A DNA stretch of 64,000 nt, taken from positions 1 to 64,000 of the forward strand of contig NZ_JACBFD010000018.1 of assembly GCF_013391405.1 (NCBI RefSeq), given 5' to 3'. Numbering within the stretch: position 1 is the first letter of the stretch; each line of letters starts with the position of its first letter. The position numbers and the translations under genes were made by a program. The DNA is from Staphylococcus sp. GSSP0090 (GTDB lineage: Bacteria; Bacillota; Bacilli; Staphylococcales; Staphylococcaceae). Below are positions 28,731 through 39,904 of this stretch, in pieces. The notes beneath the pieces are model-generated. The model made no database searches. It was not told where the DNA came from and was given only the letters and a program-made list of their open reading frames with translations.

Positions 28731-30389
28731 CTATTCCACAGAAAATAGATATTGATAAACAGGTTGTTGTCCGTTATGTTGTTCTAATTCAACATCTGGA
28801 TATGTTGTCTCCATCCAATCTTCAATGTTTGAAGTAACTGTTTCATCAGCGTCCATACCAACAATCATCGTAATGATTTCACTATCTTCATTGATCATTG
28901 CTTCAATTAATCCCTTAACCGTTGCAAATTGATCATCATTACTTGTTACAATTTTATCTTCAATTAACCCCATATATGCGTCTTTTTTAATTTCAACGCC
29001 ATCAATTTTAGTATCTCTCACAGCATATGTTACTGAACCAGAGCAAACAGCTTCTAAAGATTCAACCATTCTTGATTTATTAGATTCGAGTGAATCAGTT
29101 TCATCGTAATTAAATAATGCAGCGATGCCCTGTGGTATCGATTTTGTTGGTATGACTATAGCATCAGCATCCACGATGTCAGCAGCTTGTTCACTAGCCA
29201 TTAGGATATTTTTATTATTTGGTAAAATGATTGCACGTTTACATTGTGATTGTTCAATAATCTTAACAATGTCTTCTGTTGATGGATTCATTGTTTGTCC
29301 ACCACTGATCATATGTGTCGCACCCATTGACTTGAAAATATCTGAGATGCCATCACCCATAGATATTGCAATGACTGCAGTGTCGACTGTTTGTGTCTCT
29401 TCAGTAGAATTATTTTTGCCAGAGTCATGTTCTTTTTTTACAACTTCACGATGTTGTTCGCGCATATTTTCGACTTTTAACTTAATTAATTCACCATATT
29501 GTTGCCCATAGTTAAATACTTCGCCTGGTTTTTCTGTGTGCACATGCACCTTAACAATTTCCTCATCATTAATAACCAATAAAGAGTCCCCAAATTGACT
29601 CATATCTTCTCTGAAATCTTGCTCGTCAAATGTTTTTTTATTTTTACCGAAACGCACCATCATCTCAGTACAATAACCATAAACAATGTCCTCGGTATTA
29701 ATGACACCATGAAAATCATGTTCTTCATTAACTAATGAATCTTTATTCAATTTTGGTGTTTGTGTAGATACTGTTTCACCTTTTAATGCTTTTAGAAATC
29801 CAGCATAAACAACAGCTAATCCTTTACCTGCACTATCAACAACACCTACCTCTTTCAACACTGGTAATAAATTGGGTGTATTTTCTAGTGAGATTTCTGC
29901 TTCTTCAAGAATGTAAGTCATTAATTCAATACAATCTTCAGTTTCTTCTGCTTTGCGTATGGCTGCATCAGCTGCATCTCTTGCCACTGTTAAAATCGTG
30001 CCTTCAACTGGTTTCATGATCGCTTTATATGCCGTATCTACACCAGCTTTAAAACTTTCAGCAAATTGTTTGGCGTTAATTGTTTCATACGCTTCTAAGT
30101 TTTTACTAAACCCTCTAAATAATTGTGATAAAATGACACCAGAATTGCCTCTAGCGCCCATTAACAAGCCTTTAGAAAATGTCTTACCTAGTTCACCAAT
30201 TTGTTGAGACAAATTATTTTCAACTGCTTCTCTTCCTGATGTCATCGTCAAATTCATATTTGTCCCAGTATCACCATCTGGTACTGGATAAACGTTCAAT
30301 GAATCTACTAAGTCTGCATGATTTGATAAATTTTGAGCCCCTTGTATAATCATCTCGGCAAATAATTTACCATCTATTTTGCTTACCAT
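28731..30389 (-). CDS. fakA: Fatty acid kinase, catalytic subunit FakA (DAK2/YloV family)
   Basis: FakA phosphorylates exogenous fatty acids presented by FakB proteins, feeding acyl-phosphates to PlsX/PlsY. The 552-residue protein begins with a DhaL-like kinase domain: [15 protein letters not shown] carries the Mg-ATP aspartates, and [19 protein letters not shown] follows. A middle domain and a C-terminal DegV-like region are also present. GGAGG lies ten bases before the ATG and overlaps the stop of the upstream Asp23-like gene. Its place in a window with plsX and fab genes is consistent with lipid metabolism. Confidence 0.94.
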   Translation of the reverse strand: MVSKIDGKLFAEMIIQGAQNLSNHADLVDSLNVYPVPDGDTGTNMNLTMTSGREAVENNLSQQIGELGKTFSKGLLMGARGNSGVILSQLFRGFSKNLEAYETINAKQFAESFKAGVDTAYKAIMKPVEGTILTVARDAADAAIRKAEETEDCIELMTYILEEAEISLENTPNLLPVLKEVGVVDSAGKGLAVVYAGFLKALKGETVSTQTPKLNKDSLVNEEHDFHGVINTEDIVYGYCTEMMVRFGKNKKTFDEQDFREDMSQFGDSLLVINDEEIVKVHVHTEKPGEVFNYGQQYGELIKLKVENMREQHREVVKKEHDSGKNNSTEETQTVDTAVIAISMGDGISDIFKSMGATHMISGGQTMNPSTEDIVKIIEQSQCKRAIILPNNKNILMASEQAADIVDADAIVIPTKSIPQGIAALFNYDETDSLESNKSRMVESLEAVCSGSVTYAVRDTKIDGVEIKKDAYMGLIEDKIVTSNDDQFATVKGLIEAMINEDSEIITMIVGMDADETVTSNIEDWMETTYPDVELEQHNGQQPVYQYLFSVE

Positions 30390-30403
30390 TACGTAATGTC
30401 CTC

Positions 30404-30775
30404 CTAGTTTTTCGTGCCATTATTAACGCGCACACCTTGTACAAATATATTTATTGAATTTACTTTAACTTTTAATGTTTGCTCTAATGTATATTTTACT
30501 GTTGATTGTACATTGCTTGCTACTTCAGATATTTTTGTACCAAAGCTTACGATAATATACATATCTACGTCTACAACGCCATTATCTTCTCGTACAATAA
30601 TACCTTTAGAATAATTTTCATGTCCTAGTATCTCTGCAATGCCATCTCTCACTTGTTGTCTAGAAGCCATACCTACAATTCCATAACATTCTACTGCTTT
30701 GCTACCCACAACTGAAGATATTACTTCGTTTGAAATGTCTATACTACCATAATCATTTGTGATTTCTAATGTCAT
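30404..30775 (-). CDS. Asp23/Gls24 family envelope stress protein (YloU-like)
   Basis: The 123-residue protein has the DUF322/Asp23 fold with an [25 protein letters not shown] start and [15 protein letters not shown] in the core. It sits just before fakA with the fakA Shine-Dalgarno overlapping its stop, as yloU-yloV do in Bacillus. The precise function is unknown. Relatives associate with the membrane or influence wall homeostasis. Confidence 0.9.
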   Translation of the reverse strand: MTLEITNDYGSIDISNEVISSVVGSKAVECYGIVGMASRQQVRDGIAEILGHENYSKGIIVREDNGVVDVDMYIIVSFGTKISEVASNVQSTVKYTLEQTLKVKVNSINIFVQGVRVNNGTKN

Positions 30776-30944
30776 AAAATGGGCCTCCTAAGTTTATGGT
30801 TATATCATAATTGCTATTAATAAACAATGCGTTATTAATTATCTTATTAAAAAAATACTATATTTATCCACAGTTTACAATTATACCATAATTTAATATT
30901 AACAAAAGTATTACTCATGTAAACGAGAAATTTTTCTCATTTTA

Positions 30945-30973
30945 TTGCTATGTATACTCATTTGTGGTACATT
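30945..30973 (+). promoter_or_regulatory. Promoter of rpmB
   Basis: TTGCTA (30945-30950), 17-bp spacer, TACATT (30968-30973) with TG before it. The AAAGGAGGT Shine-Dalgarno follows at about 31012-31020. Confidence 0.65.
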
Positions 30974-31026
30974 ATTCAAGTATGTAGTAGATACGTGTAT
31001 TTATATTTATTAAAGGAGGTACTTTC

Positions 31027-31215
31027 ATGGGCAAACAATGTTTCGTAACAGGTCGTAAAGCTTCAACTGGAAACAATCGTTCTCACGCTTTAAATTCTTC
31101 TAAAAGAAGATGGAATGCTAACCTTCAAAAAGTTAGAATTCTTGTAGACGGAAAACCTAAAAAAGTTTGGGTTTCTGCACGTGCTTTAAAATCTGGTAAA
31201 GTTACTAGAGTTTAA
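31027..31215 (+). CDS. rpmB: 50S ribosomal protein L28
   Basis: The 62-residue basic protein matches L28: [32 protein letters not shown] and [13 protein letters not shown]. It is a single-gene unit on the plus strand, divergent from the Asp23-like gene and convergent with thiN, with its own promoter and terminator. A very strong Shine-Dalgarno (AAAGGAGGT) precedes it. Confidence 0.98.
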   Translation: MGKQCFVTGRKASTGNNRSHALNSSKRRWNANLQKVRILVDGKPKKVWVSARALKSGKVTRV

Positions 31216-31228
31216 TAAATATAATGCA

Positions 31229-31267
31229 CGAAAAGACCAATCCTTATGTGGAGGATTGGTCTTTTTT
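31229..31267 (+). terminator. Terminator of rpmB
   Basis: Arms AAAGACCAATCC and GGATTGGTCTTT are followed by a T7 run, about 15 bp past the rpmB stop. Confidence 0.9.
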
Positions 31268-31321
31268 TAATATTTTCTTTTATATATCAACATATATTTA
31301 TAAATTTCGCCTAAAATTCAC

Positions 31322-31957
31322 TCAATCTTGACTTCGAATCATTAACACACTGCCTTCAGTTATATTGACAGTACCAGAATCTTGACTCAACTCATTTGAA
31401 ATCGTAAGCGTTGAACCAAGTTTTAGTGTTTCATTTTCTAAATTATATTTAAAACCTTTTAACGAAATTACCGTCGGATAGATTACTGGGATATATGAGA
31501 CATATGGAAAGTGTTTATTATACGCAACCTTATATTGACCTTTTTGTAAAAATTGAATTTCATTCGTATCGTCAATTAATTTAATCTTGATACCCAATTC
31601 TGTATATTCAGGTTTTTCCAGAATTTGTAGTGCGCCCATAAAATGATCTAGCCTACCACCCGTTGCCCCATAAACATCAATACTTCGATAGCCACACTTA
31701 ATTGCTTGATCAATACCTAACGCTAAATCTGTGTCATCTTTTTCAGAATTATATGGATTTATTTGTATTTGTTGTTGTATAAAGTCTTTCTCTGACTCAG
31801 TAATTGAATCAAAATCGCCAACTGCAAATTGTGGCGTAATACCAGATTCTAGTAGTATCAAGGTGCCTCTATCTATACCAATCCAATGTTCATGTACATT
31901 TTCCTTTAAAATATGCTTGGGCAAATTTCTATTACCACATAATAAATTGGCTTTCAT
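31322..31957 (-). CDS. thiN: Thiamine pyrophosphokinase
   Basis: The enzyme converts thiamine to TPP, the ligand of the riboswitch at 8590-8680. The 211-residue protein has IGIDRGTLILLESGITPQFAVGDFDS, the catalytic DKDDTDLALG-type motif (here SEKDDTDLALG) and YGATGGRLDHFMGALQ, followed by a beta-rich C-terminal thiamine-binding domain. It is five bases downstream of rpe in the rsgA-rpe-thiN operon, the same order as in Bacillus. Confidence 0.95.
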   Translation of the reverse strand: MKANLLCGNRNLPKHILKENVHEHWIGIDRGTLILLESGITPQFAVGDFDSITESEKDFIQQQIQINPYNSEKDDTDLALGIDQAIKCGYRSIDVYGATGGRLDHFMGALQILEKPEYTELGIKIKLIDDTNEIQFLQKGQYKVAYNKHFPYVSYIPVIYPTVISLKGFKYNLENETLKLGSTLTISNELSQDSGTVNITEGSVLMIRSQD

Positions 31958-31962
31958 TTATG

Positions 31963-32607
31963 TCAACCTTTCAATGTCTTAGTCACCGTCTGATAGTCAT
32001 CATGTTTAAAGAAGTATGATCCTGCAACAAGCATTGTCGCACCATGATTCACTACTGTTTCAACCGTAGTATCATTAATGCCACCATCTACTTCAATATC
32101 AAAATTTAAGTCTTGGGCTTTTTTGATGTTTGATAATTGGTCCAATTTTTCAACACAATCATTAATAAACGTTTGGCCACCAAAGCCAGGATTTACAGTC
32201 ATAACCAATACATAATCCACCATTTTTAATATCGGACGAATTAAATCAACCGGAGTCCCAGGATTAATCACTATACCTGCTTTTACATTGTTATGCTTAA
32301 TTTGTTCAATCACCCTATGTATATGGGGTGTTGCTTCAACATGTACTGAAATCATATCAGCGCCATGCTCAGCAAATAATTCAACATATTTTTCAGGTTC
32401 TTGTATCATAAGATGTACATCAATAGGCAAATCTGTACCTTTACGTACTGAATCCAATATAGGCAATCCAATTGAAATATTAGGTACAAATTGTCCATCC
32501 ATGACGTCAAAATGTACCCCATCGACACCTGCTTTCTCTAGAGCAGCTAACTCTTGTTGTAAATTCAAAAAATCTGCTGATAATAATGATGGATATAATT
32601 TTGCCAC
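31963..32607 (-). CDS. rpe: Ribulose-phosphate 3-epimerase
   Basis: This pentose-phosphate enzyme interconverts ribulose-5-P and xylulose-5-P. The 214-residue TIM barrel has the N-terminal PSLLSADFLNL, HFDVMDGQFVPNISIG, the VLVMTVNPGFGGQTFI signature and DIEVDGGIND. The start codon is GTG at 32607, directly after the rsgA TAA, with no gap. Confidence 0.96.
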   Translation of the reverse strand: MAKLYPSLLSADFLNLQQELAALEKAGVDGVHFDVMDGQFVPNISIGLPILDSVRKGTDLPIDVHLMIQEPEKYVELFAEHGADMISVHVEATPHIHRVIEQIKHNNVKAGIVINPGTPVDLIRPILKMVDYVLVMTVNPGFGGQTFINDCVEKLDQLSNIKKAQDLNFDIEVDGGINDTTVETVVNHGATMLVAGSYFFKHDDYQTVTKTLKG

Positions 32608-33483
32608 TTAATATCTTTCCTTTCTATTTGAAATTTCTTTAAAAAGTTGTAAATAATGATCATATCTAAACTGGGCGATATTGCCATTTTCTAATTCCGC
32701 TTTGACATTACATTTCGGTTCATTGATATGGTTACAATCTCTAAATTTACATGACTCACCATACTCATTTATTTCCATAAAATAATTTTTAATTTCGTCT
32801 TTGTGTATATGATCATAATCCAAAGCACTAAAGCCTGGTGTATCTGCTATGTAGCCTTTGGCTCTTTCAAACAATTCAACATGACGCGTTGTGTGGCGAC
32901 CACGATTTAACGCTCTAGAAATATGTTGTGTTTCTAAATCTAAATTCGGAAAATATTTATTCAATAAGGTAGATTTACCAACACCGGATTGACCACTTAA
33001 CACCGCTAATCCGTCACCCCAACTTGAAAAGACTTGTTCAATGTCTTCGTTTATACTTATGAATTGTGTTTTATATCCCATATTTTCATAAACTTCTAAC
33101 AATTTATCGATTTCGTGTTGTTTGTCCACAGACGTTAAATCTTTTTTAGTTACAAGAATACGCGGACGCATATGGTAAGAATGCGCAATAACTAAAAATC
33201 TGTCTAGTAGCTGGGTAGAAAAATCTGGTTCTACCGCACTCATCACAAGAATAAGATGATCAACATTACTTACAGGTGGTCGCTTTATTTCATTTTTTCG
33301 TTCATGAACATGTTGAATATAACCTTCTGTTATATTTTCCACTTCAAAATCAACTACGTCACCTACAATAGGTGAAAATTTATTTTTTCTAAAAAGGCCG
33401 CGTGGCTTTGTATCATACATTTCACCGTCTACGTCAACACGGTAAACACCACTGATTGATTTTATGATGCGTCCTGTTTTCAC
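32608..33483 (-). CDS. rsgA: Ribosome small subunit-dependent GTPase RsgA
   Basis: RsgA checks maturation of the 30S decoding centre. The 291-residue protein has an N-terminal OB fold, a circularly permuted GTPase domain (TKKDL as G4, then [12 protein letters not shown] as G1 and DTPGFSALD as G3) and a zinc-binding C-terminus with [14 protein letters not shown]. It is transcribed with rpe and thiN. A separate 305-bp gap with a terminator lies between it and pknB. Confidence 0.97.
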   Translation of the reverse strand: MKTGRIIKSISGVYRVDVDGEMYDTKPRGLFRKNKFSPIVGDVVDFEVENITEGYIQHVHERKNEIKRPPVSNVDHLILVMSAVEPDFSTQLLDRFLVIAHSYHMRPRILVTKKDLTSVDKQHEIDKLLEVYENMGYKTQFISINEDIEQVFSSWGDGLAVLSGQSGVGKSTLLNKYFPNLDLETQHISRALNRGRHTTRHVELFERAKGYIADTPGFSALDYDHIHKDEIKNYFMEINEYGESCKFRDCNHINEPKCNVKAELENGNIAQFRYDHYLQLFKEISNRKERY

Positions 33484-33682
33484 TTAGGCACCCCTCTTTT
33501 AAATACTTTTACCATTTATATTATAGCAAAGCATTTTTAATTTAAATATGATTTGAAACGATTTCGGCTAAATTTTCAATCGGTATTATCAGTTATGACA
33601 CTTATAATCTTAATTATGCTATACATAACGCTTATATTTAAAATAATTATACTGAAAGTAATACTCTTTGATACTAATTTAA

Positions 33683-33719
33683 AGCACCGATTTAATCAAA
33701 ATTTGACTAAATCGGTGCT
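33683..33719 (-). terminator. Hairpin after pknB
   Basis: A perfect 12-bp stem AGCACCGATTTA / TAAATCGGTGCT with a 13-nt loop lies 70 bp past the pknB stop, in the 305-bp gap 33484-33788. The T-tract is weak. The gap also has two imperfect copies of a GCGGTCGCTAAGT-like unit at 33752-33785 and no gene. Confidence 0.65.
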
Positions 33720-33788
33720 CATTTTATAATTAGATTTTCATTTACTTTATGTGGCGGTCGCTAAGTTACAGCGGTTCGCTAAGTGTCG

Positions 33789-35819
33789 CTAAAAATCATA
33801 AGGTATGTCTTTATCAGCTACTACTTTATCATCAACACGAATGGTATAACCAGCTGTTTTACCTTTTTCAATAGTCATCGGTATTTTAACGGTTTTATTA
33901 TCTTTAATTTTAAATGTTTGAGAAGGTGAAGTGCCTTCGCCATCTTTATCTCTTACAAACACTTTAACTTCTTGACTTTTATCATCTTTACCTGTATATC
34001 GAACTTCATACGTTTCTGTATAATCTTTTGTCGCTGGTTCATCATCTTTTTCGTCATCATCTTTTTCTTTATCTGTTTTATCTTCATCAGACTTTGGAGC
34101 GCCTTTTGAAACGGTAAATTCAATTGTCGATCCTTCGTCTATTTCTTTGTCTTTTGGTGTTTGACTGATAACATTGTCTTTCTTAACTTTCTTGTCTTCA
34201 GTTTCCTCGGTGACAACGACTTTGAAACCTTTTGCTTCTAATTCTGATTTCGCAGTTTTAAAAGCTTTGTTCTCATAATCATCAACATAAACTTGTTTCG
34301 TGCCTAAAGATTCAGTAAGTTCTATGTTGCTGTCATTTATTTTAATTTTGTCTCCTGGGGATACATTTTGCGATTCAATTAAACCTTTAGCGATATTTTG
34401 TTTCGTGTAGGCTTGTTTCACTTTTGAATCTTCGATACCTAAATCTTTAAGTTTATTTAGTGCATCAGACTTGGATAGTCCAAATAAATTTGGCATTTCT
34501 GCTAATTCAGGTCCTTTTGATAAAACAATGTCTACTTTACTTTGTTGTTCTAATCGATCACCTTTATCTGGTGTCGTTTTTATAATTTTATTTTCAGGGT
34601 ACTTATCGCTATATTCACGAGAAATGTCACCCATTTGTAATTTATTTTCTTTTAAAATATGTTCTGCTTCTTTTTCTGTCTTACCTGTTAAATCTGGTGT
34701 TTCTAGATATTTATTGCCAAACATGCCCATTGCCATAAAACCAAATAAACCGAATAGCAATAAGACGATAATAAGCGTATAGAAAAACTTCTTTTTCTTT
34801 GTACGTTTTTTCTGTGGTACTTCATAAATATGTTCTTCACTTGATTGAAATTGTTGTTGGTTGACGATAGGAATCTGCATTGTTTCTTTTATGCTTTTTC
34901 CTTTATCTTCATCTCTTGTCTGGTTGACAATATCTGATTTATTTATAGGTATTGTTTTAGTGTTCGCATCAATAGATTGATATTTCTCTTCATTCACGCG
35001 ATTTTTAGACAATACATTTTCTAAATCATTTTGCATATCTCTTACTGATTGGTAACGCACCGTCTTATCTTTTTCAGTTGCTTTTAATACAACATTACTA
35101 AGCGCTTGTGGTACATCTGAACGTTCATCAGTAATATTAGGCATAGGATCCTGAATATGCTTAATTGCAATACTTACTGCTGTTTCTCCAGAAAACGGTG
35201 GTTTACCAATAAGCATTTCATACAATACAACACCAATTGAATAGATATCAGTCCCATTATCTGTTGATTCACCACGTGCTTGTTCAGGTGACAAATATTG
35301 AACTGTGCCTAACACATGATTCGTTTGGGTCATTGTCGTTTCACTTAAGGCTTTTGCAATACCAAAGTCTAAAATCTTCAACGTTTGATGCTTATCTACT
35401 AAAATATTTTGTGGTTTAATATCACGATGCACAATCTTAGTATCATGTGCATGTTTAATTCCATTAATAATTTGATTGATAAAGTTAAGTACTGTCGTGG
35501 TTTCCATAGGATGATTCTTTTCAATGTATTCAGATAATGTCGGCCCTTCTATATATTCCATAACTAAATAGAAGTTGTCATCATCTTCAGTAACATCAAA
35601 CACACTGACTATGTTTTCATGTGAAAGTTGAGTTAAATTATGCACTTCTCTTTCGAAACGCTTAATAGTCTCTTCTTTTTCACCAGGAGGAATTCTTATT
35701 GCTTTGATCGCTACTTTACGATTGAGAATTGTATCTTCGGCAAGATAGACCGTACTCATTCCGCCACCACCGAGTTTTTTAATGACCTCGTAGCGCTCAC
35801 TTATTATTTTGCCTATCAT
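33789..35819 (-). CDS. pknB: Serine/threonine protein kinase PknB/Stk1 with PASTA domains
   Basis: This membrane kinase senses wall precursors and controls envelope and cell-division proteins. The 676-residue protein starts with a cytosolic kinase domain: LGGGGMSTV (16-24), Lys39 in VAIK, catalytic Asp133 in HRDIKPQN and DFG at 151-153. A juxtamembrane linker follows, then one membrane helix near residues 347-370. Three extracellular PASTA repeats come next (about 375-570), then an acidic Asp/Lys linker and a final beta-domain. Its ATG overlaps the stp stop (ATGA), so kinase and phosphatase are translated together. Confidence 0.97.
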   Translation of the reverse strand: MIGKIISERYEVIKKLGGGGMSTVYLAEDTILNRKVAIKAIRIPPGEKEETIKRFEREVHNLTQLSHENIVSVFDVTEDDDNFYLVMEYIEGPTLSEYIEKNHPMETTTVLNFINQIINGIKHAHDTKIVHRDIKPQNILVDKHQTLKILDFGIAKALSETTMTQTNHVLGTVQYLSPEQARGESTDNGTDIYSIGVVLYEMLIGKPPFSGETAVSIAIKHIQDPMPNITDERSDVPQALSNVVLKATEKDKTVRYQSVRDMQNDLENVLSKNRVNEEKYQSIDANTKTIPINKSDIVNQTRDEDKGKSIKETMQIPIVNQQQFQSSEEHIYEVPQKKRTKKKKFFYTLIIVLLLFGLFGFMAMGMFGNKYLETPDLTGKTEKEAEHILKENKLQMGDISREYSDKYPENKIIKTTPDKGDRLEQQSKVDIVLSKGPELAEMPNLFGLSKSDALNKLKDLGIEDSKVKQAYTKQNIAKGLIESQNVSPGDKIKINDSNIELTESLGTKQVYVDDYENKAFKTAKSELEAKGFKVVVTEETEDKKVKKDNVISQTPKDKEIDEGSTIEFTVSKGAPKSDEDKTDKEKDDDEKDDEPATKDYTETYEVRYTGKDDKSQEVKVFVRDKDGEGTSPSQTFKIKDNKTVKIPMTIEKGKTAGYTIRVDDKVVADKDIPYDF

Positions 35820-36559
35820 ACTCTATCACCTTCAATCTCAGCCAATACAATACTCACATTGTCATTCGTATCTTCTGATAACGCAAGTTCTATTAAGTCT
35901 TGACCGTGTATCTCTAATGCTTTCACTTGTAACAAAGATGCTTGAATTTGATGGTTACGTACAAAATCGGTTAAACCATCGGAATTTAACATTAAGTAAT
36001 CATAGAAATTCGTCTTTTTCACAAATATATCTGGTGTCACTAACTTATCAGTTCCCATGACTTTGGTAATAATATTTCGTTGAGGATGGTTAAATGCTTG
36101 TTCAGCTGTTATTTGCCCAATCATCACGAGGTGATTAACAAATGAATGATCATTCGTAATTTGTTCAATCTCTCTACTATTCACCAAATAAGCACGTGAA
36201 TCACCGATATTTGCTACAACAATATAGTTATCAAATACTAAAGCACAGACACAAGTTGTTCCCATGCCTTGATATTCTGGGTTTTCTACTGACATTTCAT
36301 ATAACTCACGATTAATAGCTTTTAAAGTTGTTCTCAACCAATTTTCAGCTTGATCTGCTTCGATTAGATTTTCCTCTTCAAAACGACGTTGAAGCTCATC
36401 AGTGACAAATTGGCTTGCTACTTCTCCTGCTAGATGACCGCCCATACCATCACAAAGCACTAATAGTTGTTGCTCTGTGCGATTATAAAATACGCCACCT
36501 GCGTCTTCATTTTTATCACGGTATCGACCCGTGTCAGTAAAAAATTGTGCTTTTAGCAT
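35816..36559 (-). CDS. stp: PP2C-type serine/threonine phosphatase Stp
   Basis: This phosphatase reverses PknB phosphorylation. The 247-residue PPM-family protein has the metal-binding motifs DKNEDAGGVF, LCDGMGGHLAG, ANIGDSRAYL and NSDGLTDFV, and ends with a DTNDNVSIVL block. All aspartate metal ligands are present. It overlaps pknB by four bases and is four bases downstream of rlmN. Confidence 0.96.
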   Translation of the reverse strand: MLKAQFFTDTGRYRDKNEDAGGVFYNRTEQQLLVLCDGMGGHLAGEVASQFVTDELQRRFEEENLIEADQAENWLRTTLKAINRELYEMSVENPEYQGMGTTCVCALVFDNYIVVANIGDSRAYLVNSREIEQITNDHSFVNHLVMIGQITAEQAFNHPQRNIITKVMGTDKLVTPDIFVKKTNFYDYLMLNSDGLTDFVRNHQIQASLLQVKALEIHGQDLIELALSEDTNDNVSIVLAEIEGDRV

Positions 36560-36563
36560 GTCC

Positions 36564-37658
36564 CTACCTCGTTTCTACTTTTCGTTCCTTAGCTCTTAAT
36601 TGACCACAAGCAGCATCTATATCCGCACCTTGCTCACGTCTAATTGTTGCATTTATCCCTAAACGCTTTAATTCTTTTTCAAATTTAAAGATATCTTCTT
36701 TAGGTGTCTTCACATAATTTCTTTCGGGTACGTGATTCACTGGTATTAAGTTAACATGACAATTCAATTTTTGAATTAAATGTGCTAATGCTCTAGCATG
36801 TTCAATTTGGTCGTTTACACCACCAAATAATCCATACTCAAAAGTAATACGTCTATTTGTTTTTTCTTGATAATAATGAATTGCTTCCATTAATTTTTCT
36901 ACGTTATATGCTCTATTAATAGGCATTAATCGTGAACGAATCTCATCACTTGCACCATGTAAGCTAACTGCAAAATTAATCTGAATATCTTCGTCAGCAA
37001 AATCATATATTCTTGGAATAATACCTGATGTTGACACTGTTATATGACGTGCGCCAATATTTAATCCATTGTCATCATTTACTATTTTCAAGAAGTCCAT
37101 CATTTCATCGTAATTTTCAAATGGTTCACCAATACCCATGATAACGATTTGCGAGACACGCTCTTCAGTTTCATCTAAAGCTTTTTGAACCGTTAATACT
37201 TGCGAAACAATTTCTCCAGCTTCTAGATTACGTTTCAAACCACCTAGCGTAGAAGCACAAAATGTACAACCAATACGGCAACCAACTTGTGTTGTTACAC
37301 AAACAGAATTCCCGTATTCATGTCTCATGAGGACTGTTTCAATCGTATAGCCATCTTGTAATTCAAATAAAAACTTAATTGTACCGTCTTTACTTTCTTG
37401 TTTAACAACTGTTGTCATTGTTGTCATTGTAAAGTTAGCTTTAAGTACTTCTCTTAATTCTTTAGATAAGTTTGTCATATCTTCAATGTTATCGACGCGT
37501 TTTTCGTAAAGCCACTCAAAAATTTGTTTTGCTCTGAATTTTTGCTGACCATTTTGTACCAACCAATCTTGCATCTCGTCATATCTTAATGAATAAATTG
37601 ATTGCTTTTCAAAATTGGGAAGAAACTTATTTTTTTTCTTCTTTTCTGCAGTTATCAT
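36564..37658 (-). CDS. rlmN: 23S rRNA/tRNA adenine-C2 methyltransferase RlmN
   Basis: This radical-SAM enzyme makes m2A2503 in 23S rRNA and m2A37 in tRNA. The 364-residue protein has the 4Fe-4S motif [23 protein letters not shown] and a SAM-binding [12 protein letters not shown] segment. The C-terminal Cys in [11 protein letters not shown] is the methyl-carrying partner. It lies three bases after rsmB and four before stp. Confidence 0.96.
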   Translation of the reverse strand: MITAEKKKKNKFLPNFEKQSIYSLRYDEMQDWLVQNGQQKFRAKQIFEWLYEKRVDNIEDMTNLSKELREVLKANFTMTTMTTVVKQESKDGTIKFLFELQDGYTIETVLMRHEYGNSVCVTTQVGCRIGCTFCASTLGGLKRNLEAGEIVSQVLTVQKALDETEERVSQIVIMGIGEPFENYDEMMDFLKIVNDDNGLNIGARHITVSTSGIIPRIYDFADEDIQINFAVSLHGASDEIRSRLMPINRAYNVEKLMEAIHYYQEKTNRRITFEYGLFGGVNDQIEHARALAHLIQKLNCHVNLIPVNHVPERNYVKTPKEDIFKFEKELKRLGINATIRREQGADIDAACGQLRAKERKVETR

Positions 37659-37661
37659 ATT

Positions 37662-38975
37662 TTAATTTTCCTTTCTTCTTATCCTAGTTATGAAAAAGCC
37701 ATCAGAGTTAAAATCTTGAGGTAAAATTTGCATCGTTTTTACTTTTTCGCCAGTTATTGGATGTTCAAATACATCGAATTCAAAATCTTTATTTTCTTTT
37801 AAAAATGTATATACAACATTTTCATTTTCCATTTGCTCAATCGTACAAGTTGAATAGACGATTGTACCACCAGGTTTTACATTATTTTTCACATTATTTA
37901 AAATTTCCAATTGAATTTCAACTAAAGATTCAATTGCTTGTTGCGATTGTTCATATTTAATTTCTGGTTTGTGTCTTAAAACACCTAACCCACTACAAGG
38001 TGCATCTACTAAAATCTTATCATACACTTTATCATATTTTTCAGTCGCATCGTGTTCAAATGCAGAAATGTTAGATAAACGTAATTTTCTAATATTAAAA
38101 TCTATTAAATCTATTTTATGTTCATGAATATCGGTCGCATCAACATGTCCAGTATCATTTAATATTTCAGCAATATGGCAAGCTTTCCCACCAGGTGCAC
38201 TGCAAGCATCTAAAACTTGATCACCCTCATTTAATGCCATTAATTCACCAACAAACATTGAACTCTTATCTTGAATCGAAATAAGTCCATCTTTAAACAT
38301 ACGGGATTCAATGATTGGTTTACCACTTATATGCAGACACGATTCAATATCTCTATCTTGTTCAACAATATAATCGTCATCAACAAGTCTTCTAATCGCA
38401 TCGTCTATTGAAATGCGTGTCAAATTAACGCGTACAGTAGTAGATACTTTATCTAAAAATGATTGAGCAATTGTTTCTGTTTTTTCAATACCAAAATGCG
38501 TTGCCCAGTGATCAACTAACCATTTGGGTAAACTGTATTCAATCGCGATGCGTTTTTTGTTATCTGTAATTTCAGTAAAATCTGGTAAGTCACTGCGCAT
38601 AATATTTCTTAATATACCGTTCACAACATTACCATTATGTGGACCACCTTTATATTTAGCAATTTCAACAGCTTCATTAATAATTGCGTGTTCCGGTATT
38701 TTATCTAAATACACATATTGATAAATACTCATCCAAAGTAACTGTCTGACCCAGCCTTTTAACTTTGTTTGAACGAATGGTTTCAATAAGTAATCTAAAG
38801 TGTATTTTCTTTTTAAGGTACCATATACTAATTCTGTATATAATCCCTTATCTGCTCGATTTAATTCATTATTTGATAACACATCATTAATAATGATATT
38901 ACTATATGCTTTATCGTTTATAATATCTTGAAGTGTTTCAAATGCTAACACTCGCACATTTGTCTCTATTGTCAT
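37662..38975 (-). CDS. rsmB: 16S rRNA cytosine-C5 methyltransferase RsmB
   Basis: RsmB (Sun) makes m5C967 in 16S rRNA. The 437-residue protein has an N-terminal NusB-like RNA-binding domain (about 1-140) and a Rossmann SAM domain with [15 protein letters not shown]. Two catalytic cysteine motifs follow: [16 protein letters not shown] and [12 protein letters not shown]. Its start overlaps the fmt stop by 4 nt. Confidence 0.96.
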   Translation of the reverse strand: MTIETNVRVLAFETLQDIINDKAYSNIIINDVLSNNELNRADKGLYTELVYGTLKRKYTLDYLLKPFVQTKLKGWVRQLLWMSIYQYVYLDKIPEHAIINEAVEIAKYKGGPHNGNVVNGILRNIMRSDLPDFTEITDNKKRIAIEYSLPKWLVDHWATHFGIEKTETIAQSFLDKVSTTVRVNLTRISIDDAIRRLVDDDYIVEQDRDIESCLHISGKPIIESRMFKDGLISIQDKSSMFVGELMALNEGDQVLDACSAPGGKACHIAEILNDTGHVDATDIHEHKIDLIDFNIRKLRLSNISAFEHDATEKYDKVYDKILVDAPCSGLGVLRHKPEIKYEQSQQAIESLVEIQLEILNNVKNNVKPGGTIVYSTCTIEQMENENVVYTFLKENKDFEFDVFEHPITGEKVKTMQILPQDFNSDGFFITRIRRKEN

Positions 38976-39904
38976 GTTAGTACCTTCCCAACAAGTGAGG
39001 TTTGCACGCCACTTAAGTAGTTTGCAGTTAACATACGTTTTTTGCCTGCAACTTGAATGTCTGTTAATGCAATCGCATCATCGGACCCTGTTGCTACGAT
39101 GATTGCTTTTTTCGTTGTTTCTATGATAGTTCCTGGTTCTCCAGTCTTACCTTTTTCTATTCGAGATGCATATAATTTCATGTTTCCGTCATCCATGACT
39201 GTATATGCTACTGGCCACGGTGAAAGACCTCTAATATGATTGTAAATGACTTCAGCCGATTGAGACCAATCGATCTTTTCCTGTTCTCTATTTATATTCG
39301 TTGCAAAAGTAGCTTCATTTTCATTCTGCTTCATTTGACTATTCGTACCATTGATAATAGAAGGTAACGTCTCTTTTAATAACTCTGCCCCTAAAAAGCT
39401 TAATTTACTATGCATGGTACCAACGTCATCTTGTCGTTCGATTTCTATTGCGCGTTGCGAAATGATGTCTCCAGCATCTAGTTTCTTAACCATATACATT
39501 ATGGAAATACCAGTTTCTGTTTGGCCATCCATAATAGCTTGGTGAATCGGTGCGCCACCTCTATATTTAGGTAATAATGATGCATGAACATTGATTGCGC
39601 CGAGCTTCGGAGCATTTAATAATGATTCAGGCAATATTTGTCCAAAAGCGGCAGTTACAATTATATCTGCTTCTAAGTCAATCAGTTGTTCTAACTCTGA
39701 TGATTGCGCTAATTTTTCTGGTTGACATACTGGTAAACCGTGCTTTACTGCAACTTCTTTCACAGGTGGCGGTGTTAATATACGTTTTCTACCTACTGGT
39801 CTATCTGGTTGAGTCACTACTGCAATGACATCATGTTCAGCGATTAGCATTTCAAGCACTTTCGTTGAAAAATCTGGTGTCCCCATAAAAATGACTTTAC
39901 TCAT
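38972..39904 (-). CDS. fmt: Methionyl-tRNA formyltransferase
   Basis: Fmt formylates initiator Met-tRNA. The 310-residue protein starts [17 protein letters not shown] and has [20 protein letters not shown] with the catalytic Asn and His, plus an [10 protein letters not shown]-terminal domain. ATG 39904 overlaps the def-like gene by 8 nt. A longer frame from 39934 lies within that gene and is rejected. GGAGG lies 12 bases upstream. Confidence 0.96.
   Translation of the reverse strand: MSKVIFMGTPDFSTKVLEMLIAEHDVIAVVTQPDRPVGRKRILTPPPVKEVAVKHGLPVCQPEKLAQSSELEQLIDLEADIIVTAAFGQILPESLLNAPKLGAINVHASLLPKYRGGAPIHQAIMDGQTETGISIMYMVKKLDAGDIISQRAIEIERQDDVGTMHSKLSFLGAELLKETLPSIINGTNSQMKQNENEATFATNINREQEKIDWSQSAEVIYNHIRGLSPWPVAYTVMDDGNMKLYASRIEKGKTGEPGTIIETTKKAIIVATGSDDAIALTDIQVAGKKRMLTANYLSGVQTSLVGKVLT

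Noticed and set aside
29125-29511. 128-codon open frame on the plus strand
   Set aside because: It is antisense to fakA. Its Cys-rich translation is a by-product of the reverse reading of a conserved gene.
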